DNA of 64,000 nucleotides from Lampris incognitus (lineage: Eukaryota > Chordata > Actinopteri > Lampriformes > Lampridae). The first letter of the stretch is position 1. The number at the start of each line of letters is the position of its first letter. Under the pieces are notes generated by a model. The model searched no databases and had not been told where the DNA came from. It was given only the letters and a program-made list of their open reading frames with translations. Both the position numbers and the translations under genes were made by a program. Positions 10,401-25,400 of this stretch are shown here, piece after piece. The stretch covers positions 59,503,578 through 59,567,577 of the forward strand of contig NC_079217.1 of NCBI RefSeq assembly GCF_029633865.1. Reading direction: 5' to 3'.

Positions 10401-13400
10401 AGTCTCCCTTCTTCACATTCTACCATTTGATCATTGGTTCTGCCTTCACTCTCTTCTTCTTCTTGATCTCCAAAGTCATCCTACATACCGCCATCCGATG
10501 CTGCCTAGCTATATACTCTACTGTCACCACCTTGCAGTCTCCAATCTCTTTCAGAGTACACCTCCTGCAGAAGATATAGTCGACTTGTGTGCACTTTCCA
10601 CCACTCTTATACGTCACCCTGTGTTCTTCCCTCTTCTTGAAATATGTACTCACCTCAGCCATTTCTACTATTTTTGGCAAAATCCACCACCATCTGTCCT
10701 CCCACATTCCTCTCGTTGACGCCATACTTACACCATACCTCCTCATCACCTTCGTTCCCTTCACCAACATGCCCATTGAAGTCCGTTCAAATCACCACTC
10801 TCTCCTCCTTGGGTCCACACTCTCCACCACTTCATCCAGCTCAGTCCAGAATTCTTCTTTCTCTTCCATCTCACACCCAACCTGTGGGACATATGCACTG
10901 ACAACATTCAGCATCATCTCTTCGATTTCCAGCTTCATACTCATCACTCTGCCTGACACTCTCTTCACCCCCCCCCTTTTCTCCCCAATTGTTTCTGGCC
11001 AATTACCCCACTCTTCCGAGCAGTCCCAGTTGCTGCCCCAGCCCCTCTACCGATCCGGGGACGGCTGCAGACTACCACCTGCCTCCTCCGATACATGTGG
11101 AGTTGCCAGCCACTTCTTTTCACCTGACAGTGAGGAGTTTCGCCAGGGGGACATAACACGGGGGAGGATGACGCTATTCCCCCCAGTTCCCCCTTACCCC
11201 CTGAACAGGCTCCCTGACCGACCAGAGGAGGCGCTAGTGTAGCGACCAGAACACATACCCACATCTGGCTTCCCACCCAAAGACACAGCCAATTGTGTCT
11301 GTAGGGATGCCCGACCAAGCCGGAGGTAACATAGGGATTCGAATTGATGATACCTGTGTCGGTAGGCAACAGAATAGACCTCTATGCTACCTGGACGCCC
11401 CTCCAACACACTCTTGACATACTCTTCCTTCAGGATTACCGCTACCCCATTTCTCCCTCCATCCACACAATGGTAGAAGTGTTTGAACTCACCTCCAATG
11501 CTCCTGGCCTTACACCTCTTCCACCTAGTGTCCTGCACACACAGTATAGCTACCTTCTTTCTCTCCATCATATCAGCCAGCTGTCTCCCTTTACCAGTCA
11601 TAGTCCCAACATTCAAATATCCGACTCTCACCTCCACATCCTACCCTTCCTCTTCTCCCACTGCCTCTGGACACACCTTCCCCCTTCTCCTTCGCCCAAC
11701 AGTACCATAGTTTCCACCAGCATCCTGCTGGTCAACAGTACCAGTGGCAGTCATTGGTAACCCGGTTTTATGCCGGTTTCCCTTCCTGACACAACCCTCT
11801 TCATTTTTCCAGGCTTGGGACCAGCACGAAGAGTGCACTGGTTTGTGCATTCCCCGTGGCTGGGTTGCACTTGTGGCACCGTAAATAAGATTATTTTTTC
11901 ACAAACTTAAACTGAAATCTTGAGGAATTAATGTTTCCAATAGATAAAGTAAAACAAATAAAAGTAATAAAACCTTCTTCATACCTTTCATCAATCAAAT
12001 TTCAAATGAAACATCTTGATTTTCCATTTTCCCTATCGTCCAGGTCCGTGTTATAGCTGTGGTGTTAAGGAGTGAGGCTGTAGCATACCGCTGCCATATC
12101 TGTTGCCAGGAGCAACTCCATGTCTCAGATGGCTATGTGGATGTCCACCAGGACCACTTTGATTTTGAATATGGAACAGCGGACATCATGTGCCCACTCC
12201 CAGCCAGCTGTGACGGCGCCTCCTGTATTGCCCTGACAGCTGTTGGCACAACTGTTATGAAAGGTAACACTGGGCGTGACATCAGGCGGCAGGTCGGCAA
12301 CAATGAACCACAAAATTTTGTCATTTAAGAATAAGAAAATACAAAATATCAAGTAACCCACCCAGACTGATGTCATTTTGTAGTAACGTGGGTGGCAGTC
12401 CAGTCAACCATTTTCTAAACCTTTATTTTGACAGGTAATCTCATTGAAACATGGGGTCTCATTCTCAAGAAATCTGGTCAAAACAACAGTAGTAACACAA
12501 CAAACAAACAAGTTACAGACAGACAGGACAATCAATACAGAGACAAAAATAGAACACAAATCATAAAATTGATAAGTGCAAAAGTGCCAAAATGGTAGTC
12601 AGATGTTAAATACTATGTACAAAAGTAAACCCCCACAGATGTTCTCTTCAGATGTCATAAAAGTAGTGTAAAATCCCCTGGGAGAATCATGCTGGACAGC
12701 TTCAGTTGCTGCTGTAGTGTGTTCCAGGTTGATGGGGCAGGGTAGGAGAAGGACTTTTTACCAAATTCTGTATGGACTGAGGGAATGGCGAGAGCGATGA
12801 AGAAGCCCTGGTAGCATAAGCTATGGCAGCACTCTTTACATGACATGTAAGTGGTTAATAAGTGTGCAGCAGTCCAAGGATGGATTTTTTTAAATTTATT
12901 TCTGAATTTTCCCTTTTTTCTCCCAATTTAGTGGCCAATTGATCCCTATTTTAATTCAAACACCCACCCTCGTATTGCATGCGTTCGTCAACTGCATCTC
13001 TCCGGCCGGCAGTCTCGAAGGAAAGCGCCTCCCCACTTTCGTGACAAGGCGAATCCAAGCCGACCACTGTTTTTCCGACACACACAGAGACGCATTCACA
13101 TGACGAACACAAGCCGACTCCGCCCCCCTCCCGAAGACAGCGTTGCCAATGATTGCTGCTTCATCGAGTCCGGCCATAGTCGGATCTGACGAGACCGGGG
13201 CGCGAACCCCAGTCCCCAGTGGGCAACTGCATCGACACCAAGCCGATGCTTAGACCGCTACGCCACCGCGGACTAAGGATGGATTTATAAATGAATTTAT
13301 ACCAGTGCAAAGTTTTGCGCATGGATAATGATGTCAAATTAACTAAATAATACAGACTACAATGGTGTTTGAGGACTTGGTTATGATTCTCAGAGCTCTG

Positions 13401-16400
13401 TGATAGACACCATCAAACAGATGAAAGAGAGCGAGCTAGGAAAGGCAAGAAAGTGGCAGCAACAAGCTGTTTCCTAGCATTAAAGTAAAAACAGGATTTG
13501 TTCCTAAAAAGAAGCCCAATTTAAATTTCCTTAGAAGGTAATCATTCTGAAATTTAAAAGAAATACTTTCATCAATCGTAATCCCTAAATATTTGTAGGT
13601 GGTCACAATCTCATTGCCTTGAATTTGTCTGCATTTAACCCTAGTCTGAGATGGAACAGATGCGACTAAATAGCATCAAATGCAGACTGCAGATGTCCAA
13701 ATGTCAGGGCAACAGTGCTTGTACAACAATATACAATAAGCTTAAAGATGTACAGAAACGTTAATATTTTGATCCACGTCACTTACATAAATATTGAAGG
13801 GGTGGGTCCTAGAACTGAACCTTGTGGCACACCTTTGGTGATATTAAGAAAGTTGAAGGAAAGACCACTGAACTGCACACATTGTTTACGGTTGGTGAGG
13901 TAATTTGAAAACCAAACAACAGCTTGGTCTGACATTGCTATATCTGATAATCTCTGGCATTACATGCCATGGCCAACAGTATCAAATGGCTTGGACAAAT
14001 CAATAAAAAGTGCAGTACAACAGTTCTCGGCATCCAAGGCTTCCACAATATCATTTACTACTTTCATGGCAGCAATTACTGTACTGTTCTTCTTCCTAAA
14101 ACCAGACTGGTGGGGAGATAAAATGTTGTTCAAGCCCATGTATTCCTTGATCCCGTCATTCACCAGCCTTTCAAGGACCTTACCTAAAACAGAGAGCTTG
14201 TAAATGGGTCTGTAGTTATTCAACACCATGTGATTACCGCCTTTCGGTAAAGGGAGAACATAGGCAGTTTTCTAAACATCGGGAATTGTATAAAGAGGTT
14301 AAAACATGCAACACTAGTTCAGCTATAATATCTGCAGCCATGTAGTAACTTGTGTAATAAACCAGATCCACTTACCTGTGTGTCCACTAGGTGGCAGTAG
14401 CAGTAAATTTGTTTACCCATTACTACCTAGGAGCTTCCCCCGGATGTAGTTCTGTTGTGTAATGAATGCCTGCCGAGGTGGCTGTGCTGTATAATGCTCC
14501 CGAAGTTTTCATCAATATATAAGTAAACAAATCCTGTGTGTGTGCTTGTTTCATGTAGTCAGGATACTACATATTTGGCGACGAGGTTCGAGCCGGACAG
14601 CGCTGCTTGTACGAGAGGAGCGTGTGGGTGGGGTTTTTTTTGTTTTGTTTTTTTTTCCTGGAAGAACGAGGGGGGGGGGAGAAACAAAAGTTCACTTTAT
14701 TGAAAATGGCCGGGACAATAGGAGCTCTGGGAGCGTTTGATCAAAATGTTCAAACCTGGGAAGAATACTGTGAGGTTGTGAAACATTTTTTTATCGCAAA
14801 CGTAACAGAGGATGCAGCCAAACAGAAGTCAGTTCTCATAAGTGTTGTCGGTGCACAAACGTGTCGTCTGATGCGCAGTTTACTAAGCCCTGATAAACCA
14901 GGAGAACGCACTTTCCGAGAGTTACTGTCACGTATCTGGAAAGAACCCAAAAGCAGACGGGACAACTAGGTAAGGGAAGAAATCAAGTCTTTATTGAAGT
15001 GGCCGATCCCAGGGGTGGAGCAGGAGTTGGCTCAGTGGCAGGTAGACTGGCAGGCAGAAGTCCATGAATGGCTAGTTTCCAGCGAAGACTGGTCCACAGT
15101 GGAGGCTTTTTAAGGGTGAGGGCGATTGCTTTGATGGCCAGCTGGTGTGCCGGGGTGAAGGGGGGGTCAGCAGGTGTCAAGGGACAGGGGCTGTGACAGT
15201 TAGTGACGTTGTTTAAAGACCACTTTAACCCAAAACCCAGCGAAACCGTACAGCGCTTTAAATTGGATTCGCGCATGAGAAAGCCCAACTAAACGAGTCT
15301 GTTGCTGAGTCTGTGGCAGAGCTACGGAGATTAGCTCAAGACTGCAATTACGGACAAACGCTTTTACAAATGCTCCGTGATCGGCTTGTATGCGGAATAA
15401 ACAACGAACGCATTCAGAGGAGGTTATTGTCGGAAACCAATCTCACATTTGAGGACGCACTTAAAACAGCTATAGCCATGGAGTCCGCTGAAAAACATGC
15501 TCAAGATTTGCAGGGGAAAGCGGCAGGCAATAGAATAGGGGAACACAGTAGCGAGCTACTGGCATCGCAAAGGAGAACTGAGAACCGCGCAGAGGGTGAA
15601 ATGAAAGACTGTTACCGTTGCAAAGGCAAACATGCACCGTCGGATTGCCGATTTAAACAAGAAAAATGCCATTCGTGTGGAATGATGGTCCACATTGCGC
15701 GGGCGTGTAGAAACAAGAAAAAGCGCAGTGAAGCTAAAACGAACAGAGATCGAAGGCACCGTAGCAATGCGCAGGGCAGAGGCCACAGCAGCCGCTCGCA
15801 TCATGTCACAGTTGATTCAGACGAATCAGAGGGCTCGGAACAGGCGTTTTCAATGTACAGCGTACAAAGTAGCCACGCAGAAGTGAAACCCTTTACAGTG
15901 GACATGCAAATCAATGGGAAAGTGGTGGAATTTGAGCTGGACACTGGATGTAGCATCACTTTGATGAATGAGTCAAAATTTAAGGTGCAGTGGACAAATG
16001 CAAAAAAGCCTTAATTAAAGCCATCAGCAATTAAATTAAAGACTTACACAGGGGAAAGCATAAAGGTGTTAGGGGTCGCAGAGGTAATTGTCCAATACCA
16101 GAACCAGCAGAAAATCTTACCTCTCTATTTAGTGGGTGGTACTGGTCCAACTCTGCTGGGTAGAGGTTGGCTGGAGCAAATAAACCTTAACTGGGGAGAA
16201 ATTAAGCATATGAAAGTAGAAGAGCTGACATTGCAACAGGTGCTTGCAAAGCACGAGGATGTTTTTTAAAGATGAGCTTGGGACCTTAAAGGGGGTTCAG
16301 ACCACAATCCATGTTGCACCTGACGCCACGCCCAGATTCTTCCGCCCACGAATCTGTTCCATTCGCAATGCGCCCTAATATGGAAGCAGAGATCAACAGA

Positions 16401-19400
16401 CTGTTAAAAGAGCAGATCATTACGCCAGTCAAATACTCGCAGTGGGCGTGTCCCGTGGTTCCAGTTTTGAAACCGGATGGCTCAATTAGACTCTGTGGAG
16501 ACTACAAACTAACTGTCAATCGTGTCTTTCCGCTAGAGCAGTATCCTATTCCGAGAATTGACAATTTGTTTGTGGCCTTGTCGGGGGGGGCAGCAATTTT
16601 CTAAATTAGACATGAGCCATGCATGTGCTCAAATTCTCACAGATGATGAGTCTAAAAAGTACCTCACCGTGAATACTCACAAAGGCCTTTTTACTTACAA
16701 CCGCCTACCCTTTGGGGTATCGTCAGCGCCGGCCGTGTTTCAGAGAACAATGGAGGGTCTTCTACAGGGCATACCCATGGTTGCAGTATACTTAGACGAC
16801 ATTCTCGTCACTGGGGCTAGCAAGGAAGAACATCTGCGAAACCTGAATGAAGTGCTTAGGTGGCTGGAGGAGGCTGGGTTACAGCTAAAACGAAGCAAGT
16901 GCCAACTGCTGGAAAATGAGGTGTACTATCTGGGACATAAAGTAGACGCGCAGGGTTTGCATCCCATGAAGTCGAAGGTTAAAGCCATTGTGGAAGCTCC
17001 GTCCCTGTCCAGTGTCACAGAGCTCAAGGCATATCTTGGTTTACTTAACTACTATAACCGTTTCCTTCCCAACCTCTCCACGCTGCTTGTGCCGATGCAC
17101 CAGCTCCTCTGGAAAGATGAAAAATGGGCATGGACTACAAAGTAAGATGAAGCTTTCCAAAAGTCAAAAGAGCTTCTCCAATCAGCAAGCGTGCTAGTCC
17201 ATTACTCTATGGACAGAGAATTGATCCTAGCATGTGACGTCTCATCGTATGGGGTGGGAGCAGTGCTTTCGCACAAGATGCCCGATGGCACAGAAAAACC
17301 ACTAGGGTTTATGTCAAGGACACTCACTCCTTCTGAGAAAGGTACTCTCAGCTAGATAAAGAGGGCCTGGCCGTGATCTTTGGAATACGGAGATTTCATA
17401 AATATCTCTGTGGTCGTAGATTCACGATCGCCACTGACCATAAGCCCTTACTATCCTTATTCCATGAGATGAAACCTGTCCCCCAGATGGTTTCCCCAAG
17501 AATTCAGAGATGGGCAGTTCTACTTCGAGTATACGTGTATCAGATAATCTACAAGCCAGGCAAGTATCATAGTAACGACGATGCTCTCAGTAGACTCTCG
17601 GTTCCAGAGCTGGTTGAGGATGACGGTCTACAGGATCAAGTGCTGATGATGGATCATATGGACGATGTACCGGTGAACATGTCACAAGTCAGGAAGTGGA
17701 CGGCGAGGGATGCCACACTGTCCCTGGTGCACAGCTATGTCTTGAATGGCTGGCCAGAGGTGAAGGATCCCCAACTCATGCCATATCACACCCGCCGTCT
17801 GAAGTTGAGTACGCGAGATGGGTGTGTCCTGTGGGGAGCCAGAACAGTGATTCCTCCGCAGGGGCGGTCTGCTCTGTTGAAGATGCTCCATCAGTCACAT
17901 CCGGGCATGTCTCGTATGAAAGGTTTAGCAAGGTCTTACATTTGGTGGCCGCGGATGGACGAGGATATCAGAAAGGAGGCCAGCATATGCGTGGAATGCC
18001 AGCAAAACAGAAAATCGCCACCTAATGCACCACTGCACCCCTGGGAATGGCCCGAGCTGCCATGGTCTCGCATTCATGTGGACTAAGCAGGGCCATTCTT
18101 GGGCAAGATGTTCTTGGTAATAATTGACGCACATTCGAAGTGGCTAGAGGTTTATCCGCTGAATGCCTCTACAACACATGCAACAATTGAAAAGCTACGG
18201 CAGTGCTTCGCAGTCCATGGATTGCCACAGATGTTGGTGTCTGACAACGGCAGTTGCTTCACAAGTGCGGAATTCAGCCATTTTATGTCACAGAACGGGA
18301 TTCAGCATGTCACCTCAGTGCCGTTCCACTCCTCCTCTAACGGTTTAGCGGAGCGGGCGGTGCAGACCTTTAAAGACGGGATGAAAAAAATGAGAGGAGA
18401 TGGCATCGAGGCCAGTTTCCAGGTTCTTGTTCAGCTACCGCATCACCCCTCAGGCGACGACAGGGTTGTCGCCTGCAGAAATGTTGATGTCCAGATGACT
18501 GAGATCTGCGTTTGACCTACTGAAACCTGACCTAAAGTTGAAAATTCAACAGAAACAGCTGAAACAGAAAGAATATCATGACAAAACGGCCAAGATGAGA
18601 AGATTTGCACCCGGGGATGCTGTATACACAAGGAATTACGGCTTAGGACCAAAATGAATTCCAGCTGCAGTTGAGTCGTCTTCTGGTCCTGTTTCCTATA
18701 CGGTGATTCTTGGCAGTGGACAGAGGATGAGGAGACACATTGACCAGGTGCGAGCACGTCACCTGTAGTCCTGCCAATCTCCAGACCAACCTATGGAACC
18801 TCCAGAGGAGCTGGAATGCAGTTCAGAAGTAGCTCCTGTGAGACTATCAGAGAACCTGGAGGTCGAACAGAAGCCTGCGGTTGAACCCCGGGGGCCAGAG
18901 AGGGTGATCCCTGAAAGAGTGGTCTTACCTGTCGCACCACCGCCACAGGAGGTTTGTCAGTCCACCCGGCAGAAGCGTTCCCCAACTTATCTGAAAGACT
19001 ATGATAGGTAGTGGTGAGATCATGTTCCAGGAAAGGCAAGAATGTGCCTTGATCTCACGGGAGTCAGGTAGTTCACCCTGAACTTCCTAGGTAGTATTGA
19101 AAACATGTTAGAAAAAAACAAAAAGCAAAAAACAAACAAACAATTGTTTACTCGAAAGTGCCTGTTAAATGTTGACTAGAATGAGTCATTTTGAATCACA
19201 TTACACTAGTTGGAGGTCCCATTTGGCACATGCCTACTGTGTTTCTCGTTATTAGTATTGTTGATCTCTGTGCAGAAACTTTTTGTTGGCCTAACGGTGG
19301 GGGAGTGTAGTAACTTGTGTAATAAACCAGATCCACTTACCTGTATGTCCACTAGGTGGCAGTAGCAGTAAATTGGTTTACCCATTACTACCTAGGACCT

Positions 19401-22400
19401 TCCCCCGGATGTAGTTTTATGTAATGAATGCCTGCTGAGATGGCTGTGCTGTGTAGTGCTCTCTAAGTTTTCATCAATATATAAGTAAACAAATCCTGTG
19501 TGTGTGCTTGTTTCATGTAGTCAAGATACTACAAGCCAGGCATAAAAAGTAAGGGGGGAGACTGTCGGGGCCTGCCGACTTTCTAGGGTCAAGGTCCTTT
19601 TAAGGCCTTACAAACCTCCTTAACAGAAAAGGAGGTGAAGGAGAAAGTGTGAGTATTAGAGGCATGACTGGCGCGGGGGGGGGCATGGATGGTATGCCAT
19701 CAGATAATGTGCCAAAGAGGAGGCTATAAAATATTTGTTAAAACAATTAAGCATCTCAGATTTATTTGACACAGGGATGGAGTCAACAATATTAGGAAGC
19801 AATAATATTAGGAATCAACATTGCTCATGATGAAATTACTGCTTCAAAATTCACGAGTGCCTCCATAAGACAGTATTTGACTCGTAGAACAAAAATCAGT
19901 TGGTGACTTTAGCTGTGTTAGAAACAGATTTTATTTGGGTAGACATCATTTTTTTCAGATGGAGAAAGCGTGACGGGGATTTTAGTGCGTGATTCATCCG
20001 CCACCTTGCAGCTACAACTTTGCAGCCATCTTGCCTTGCAATATAATGACATGGCTGGACCACTTTATTACCATCATAGTTTTCTACTTTCATCGATACT
20101 TAGCTCTCACATCACATGTACAATTAGTGAACAGAAAGAAATATGTGCATTGCACCAACCTGAATGTCAGTATTGTTGAAATTGGTCGGTCAACTCTGGG
20201 TCTTCTCTGTGGCCTCTTAGAGAAAGATGGGGGAGAGCCGCTGGTCTTCCTGGAGGTGTTAAACCAGGAGATGAAGAGTGAATCCTTCCCTCACAACTTC
20301 ACCGTTTGCTTCTCAACCATGTTTGACTTCACCAACACACTGCAGGTAGACTACCATCAGCTTACTTCTGTTATTTCATTAATTCATCTACTCTCTTCTG
20401 TTCTTTGATTTTTATCTTCTGTTCTGTAGTGTTCCCTCTTTTGATTGTCCTGTGTGTCCTGTTTTGCTTTGATATGTAGTATCTTGATTTTGTTGTTTTG
20501 TTTCTAACATTTACCATAGTTCTGTGCATTGGAGAAGACAGCTCAAACCAGGAACTGGACACAATAACACAATAAAAATTATTAATATGATAATAAAGAC
20601 ACTAACTAGAGGAGTACACTCAATAGAGTGCAGATCTCCACCAGGTGTACGCATCACATTACATTACATTACAGTCATTTAGCCGACACTTTTATCCAAA
20701 GCGACTTACAATAAGTGCATTTAACGTAGGAAATCGGGAGAACTACTCGTCATCAGAGGTCATAAGTACATCTTCTCTCTAAACAAGCATCTAAGAGCAA
20801 AACCAGTGCTCAAGTTAAAGCGCGAGAAAGAGTTTTTTTACTTTTTTACTGAGTGAATACAATAAGTGCTACAAGCAAGTAACAGGGTAGTAGTTCTTGA
20901 AGAGGTGAATTTTCAAGCTTCGCCGAAAGATGGGCAGCGACTGGTGGAGATCTGCACGAATGAGATGAATCAGGTGAATCATTTTTGGTTCATCCAGAGT
21001 TCCTCCCGTTCTCGTGCTGAGATCAGCAGTGAATGATTTTGCTGGCTTGCAAAATACGATCGACTTCTTGTTTATGTAGCGGGCATAATAAGCCACGCCT
21101 TGTAGGGGTAGTAATAGTTCTTATTTACCTTGAAAGATTAGGTTAATGAAGGGATTTGGGTCCCCATTCCCAATGCAATTAGTCTCAGTACCTACGTGGG
21201 TAAGTATTTGGATGCCTATCCTGCTGAACTGAGTGGTTAGTACGTTACACCCTATAAGATATCGTGAGGTGGGCTTCACGCTAAGGTATTTGACATGGTG
21301 GCCCCTGACATGTAGAGTGTATGCTGTGCTATGGGTCCAACTCAGCATAACCCTCCCTCCCCAGAACCAACAGGACAGTTGAGACGCCTCTACTCCAAGG
21401 TAAGTACAAAACTCCAAAATACTTATAAACTCTCAGGTAAGTATTGTAATAAACCCTAAACTCCAAACACAGTAAAGATGAATCAATAGGCAACAACAGT
21501 TTAGTATTAATTGAATATAATACTATAGGATGACAATAGCAAAAAAATAAGATGCAAAAAAACAAAAACAAACATAGAGGTTGACTTTCTTTGTATACAC
21601 AGTATCTCTTGGTATACACCATGTCAACACAACCTCAAATGAGAAACTCTCTAAATGTTGAGTATCAAAGCCAATGAATGTTCAAACATAAACAGTTCAG
21701 TTCGTTTTTTTTTTTAACACAGTCTATGTCACGTATCGGGAAAGAACCCAAAAGCAGACGGGACAACCAGGTAAGGGAAGAATCCTGTTACGTCTCGCCG
21801 CTCCACACCCGCTCTGCAGTGTAAGCGTACCCGGAGCTCTGCCAACTCCACCTGATGCCTGTTTCCTCGTTACCCCTCCACTCACCTGTTGGCAATCACC
21901 TCCCTATATCTGGCTGTGTCACTCTCAGCTTGTTGCCAGTTCGTGCCGTTCCCTGGGAGAGTACTTGTGCTTGTCCTGCTCATCGAAGTTTGTTTACTTA
22001 CCTGGATCTTCCCTGGAGATTTCTCTGTTGGACCTTCCTCGTTGCTCCCCTTCCCCTGTGCGCTGCTTTCCGTTTACGAAGAGGATTTCTTCACTCCAGC
22101 GTTGCTGTGATTTTCCGTTCTCCTTTGGTATCCTCCTGTTTACCCCCCCTCCTGCCTGGATTAAGGGCCGACTCCACTGTTCCCGGATTAAAGGGCGACT
22201 CCACGGTTCCCGGCTTAAAGGTGGACTTCGCGTTTCCTGGTGAAAGTGGACTTCCTGAGTTTTCTCTTCAATAAATTAGCCTGTTGGTCCCGCTATATTG
22301 TGCCTTCTGTGTTTGTGCTCTTGGGGTCGGGTGCAAACCCTAACAAATCCAGTCTTTATTGAAGTGACCGATCTCGGGGGTAGAGCAGGAGGTGGCTCTG

Positions 22401-25400
22401 TGGCAGGTAGGCAGGCAGGCAGAAGTCCATGAATGGCGACGTTCCAGCGAAGACTGGTCCATAGTGGAGGCCTTTTAAGGGTGAGGGCGATTGCCGGGGT
22501 GAAGGGGGGGTCAGCAGGTGTCAGCTGGTGTAGCAGGTGTCAGCTGGCGTAGCAGGTGTCAGCTGGTGTAGCAGGTGTCAGCTGGTGTAGCAGGTGTCAA
22601 GGGCGATCGCTTTGATGTCAAGGGCGAGAGGCTGTGACAGTACCCCCCCATCCGAGGGGCGCCACAGGGCGACCTACCAGGCCCGTCAGGGTGCGTCCTG
22701 TGGAAGTCCCGGATGAGGTTCGCGTCCAGGACAAGGTGACGAGGGACCCAACACCTCTCCTCCGGGCCATATCCCTCCCAGTCCACGAGATACTGCAGGC
22801 CGCAACCTTGGCGACGAGAGTCCAGGAGACGACTAACAGTGTAAGCCGGATGATCGTTGATCATACTAGGAGGTGGGGGCGGGGGGGCCGGAGGAACTAG
22901 AGGGCTGGTAGAGACAGGTTTGAGGCAGGACACATGGAAGGAAGGGTGAACCCGGAGAGTGCGGGGCAGCTTCAGACGGACCACAGAGGGGTTAATGACT
23001 TTGACAATGGGAAAGGGACCAATATACCTGGGGGACAGTTTTTTAGCGTCCGATCTCAAGGGTAGAGCCTTGGTAGAGAGCCATACCTGGTCACCGGGGA
23101 AGTAGTCCGGAGCAGGGGTGCGATGACGATCCGCCAAGCCCTGGTAACGGCCGGAGGCCCTGAGCAGTGCAGCACGGGCTCACCGCCAGGTCCGACAGCA
23201 CTGACGGACATGGGCTTGGACAGACGGAACCGGAATGTCTACCTCTTGAGAAGGAAAAAGGGGGGGCTGATAGCCGTAAAGGCATTGAAAAGGGGACAAC
23301 CCAGTAGCAGACGATTGCAGGGTGTTATGGGCATATTCTACCCAGGGAAGTTGTGAGGACCAAGAGGATGGGTTGGCAGACACCAGACAGCGGAGGACAG
23401 TCTCCAATGCCTGGTTGGCCCTCTCGGCCTGGCCGTTGGTCTGAGGATGGAACCCCGATTACAGGCTGACGGTGGCACCGATGGCAGAGCAGAAAGCCTT
23501 CCAGACAGCAGAAGTGAACTGGGGGCCACGGTCAGACACTGTATCACGAGGGAGACCGTGGACCCGGAAAACCTCCCTGACCAGCAGATCCGCAGTCTCT
23601 CGGGCCGAAGGCAGTTTAGACAAGGGCAAAAAGTGAGCAAATTTACTGAAGTGATCAACAACAGTCAGTACAACGGTGTTACCGTCGGAGGCGGGCAGAC
23701 CAGAGACGAAATCCAAGGACAGATGCGACCAGGGACGGTGTGGAACAGGCAGGGGGGCGCAGCAGACCGGCACTGGCCCGAGTGGAGGGCTTATTCTGGG
23801 CACAAACAGGACAGGCAGAAACAAAAGACCCAGTATCCTCTGTCATGGAAGGCCACCAGAACCGCCTGCGGAGGAAGGCTAGGGTACAGGTTACTCCAGG
23901 ATGGCAGGTAAGTTTGGAAGAGTGAGCCCACTGCAACACGCTAGATCTAACAGCGTCTGGAACAAACAAGCGCCCGGGGGGACCGTTACCTGGGTCAGGC
24001 TGAGTCTGTTGTGCTGCCATGACCTCCCTTTCAATGTTCCAGGTGACAGCCGCAGCCGCAACCACACAGGTAGAGGGAACGATGGTGTCAGGTTGGAGCT
24101 TGGGCTCAGACTCCTCCCCATGCACACGAGACAGAGCATCGGGCTTGGCATTCCTGGGGCCAGGTCTGTACGTCAAAGAAAAATTAAACCGACCAAAAAA
24201 GAGCGCCCACCTGGCTTGGCGCGCGGTGAGTCGCTTTGCTGACTGGATGTATTCCAGGTTCTTATGGTCAGTCCACACTATAAAAGGAAGCTCAGACCCC
24301 TCCAGAAAATGTCGCCATTCCTCCAGTGCCAATTTTACCACCCTGAGCTCACGATTCCCCACATCATAGTTCCTTTCAGCTGGGGAGAGACGGCGAGACA
24401 GGAAGGCACAGGGGTGTGTCTTGCCATCCTCACTGGAGCGCTGAGAAAGGACCGCCCCCACCCCAATCTCAGAGGCGTCCACTTCTACAACGAACTGCTT
24501 GGTTGGGTCTGGCTGGATGAGGATAGGAGCTGTGGTGAAGCGGTGCTTGAGGTCTTGGAAAGCTGCCTCTGCTACAAGGGTCCACAGGAATGGTCTGGAG
24601 GTGGAGGTAAGAGCGGTTAGTGGGGCCGCAACGCGGCTGTAGTTGCGCATGAACCGTCTGTAGAAGTTGGCAAACCCGAGGAACCTCTGAAGCTGCTTAC
24701 GGCTGGTCGGGCTTGGCCACTCAAGAACCGCTCTGACCTTGGCGGGGTCCATTCTCACCTGCCCATCGGCCACGATGTTGCCCAGGAAGGTGACTGAAGG
24801 GGCATGGAATTCGCACTTCTCTGCTTTTACGAAAAGCCGGTTCTCCAGAAGCCGTTGAAGGACTTGGCGGACGTGCATGACATGCTCTCACAGGTCTCTG
24901 GAAAAAATCAGGATATCATCCAGGTAAACAAAAACGAAACGATCCAACATGTCACGTAGGACGTCATTGACCAGACTCTGGAAGACAGCTGGGGCATTAG
25001 TGAGACCAAACGGCATCACCAGATATTCAAAATGCCCCAGGGGGCTGTTGAAGGCAGTCTTCCATTCATCTCCGTCTCGAACCCGGACCAGGTGGTAAGC
25101 ATTGCGGAGGTCTAGTTTAGTGAACACTGTGGCTCCCTGGAGAGAATCAAAAGCGGAAGTCATGAGGGGCAGAGGGTACTTATTCTTGACTGTGATGTTA
25201 TTGAGGCCTCTATAGTCAATACACGGCCGGGGGGTCTTGTCCTTCTTGGCCACAAAAAAGAACCCCGCACCAAGGGGTGATGATGACGAGCGAATAAGAC
25301 CAGCAGCCAAGGAGTCCTTGATGTACCTCTCCATGGACTCCCGCTCAGGCTTGGAGAGGCTATATAGGCGGCTGCTGGGGAGGGGAGCGCCCGGCAGCAG

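Larger units (their letters stand above)
14341..19533 (+). mobile_element. Mag-like Ty3/Gypsy retrotransposon, complete but dead
   Basis: Two LTRs (14341-14571, 19306-19533) begin TGTAGTAAC and end ATACTACA, flanked by the 5-bp duplication agcca (14336-14340, 19534-19538). Internal order is gag, protease, RT, RNase H, integrase, as in Ty3/Gypsy. Frameshifts and stops break every gene. The insertion splits an L2 LINE lying in the opposite direction. By eye the LTRs differ by roughly 5%, so this is not a recent insertion. Confidence 0.9.

Noticed and set aside
19989-20220. GT92 exon 4 extended upstream (acceptors at 20134 or 20170)
   Set aside because: Both alternative AGs give phase 2 and do not match the phase 1 end of exon 3; 20220 does.
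21288-21310. Primer-binding site of a further LTR retrovirus-like element (tggtggcccctgacatg)
   Set aside because: No LTR pair, gag or pol can be attached to it.
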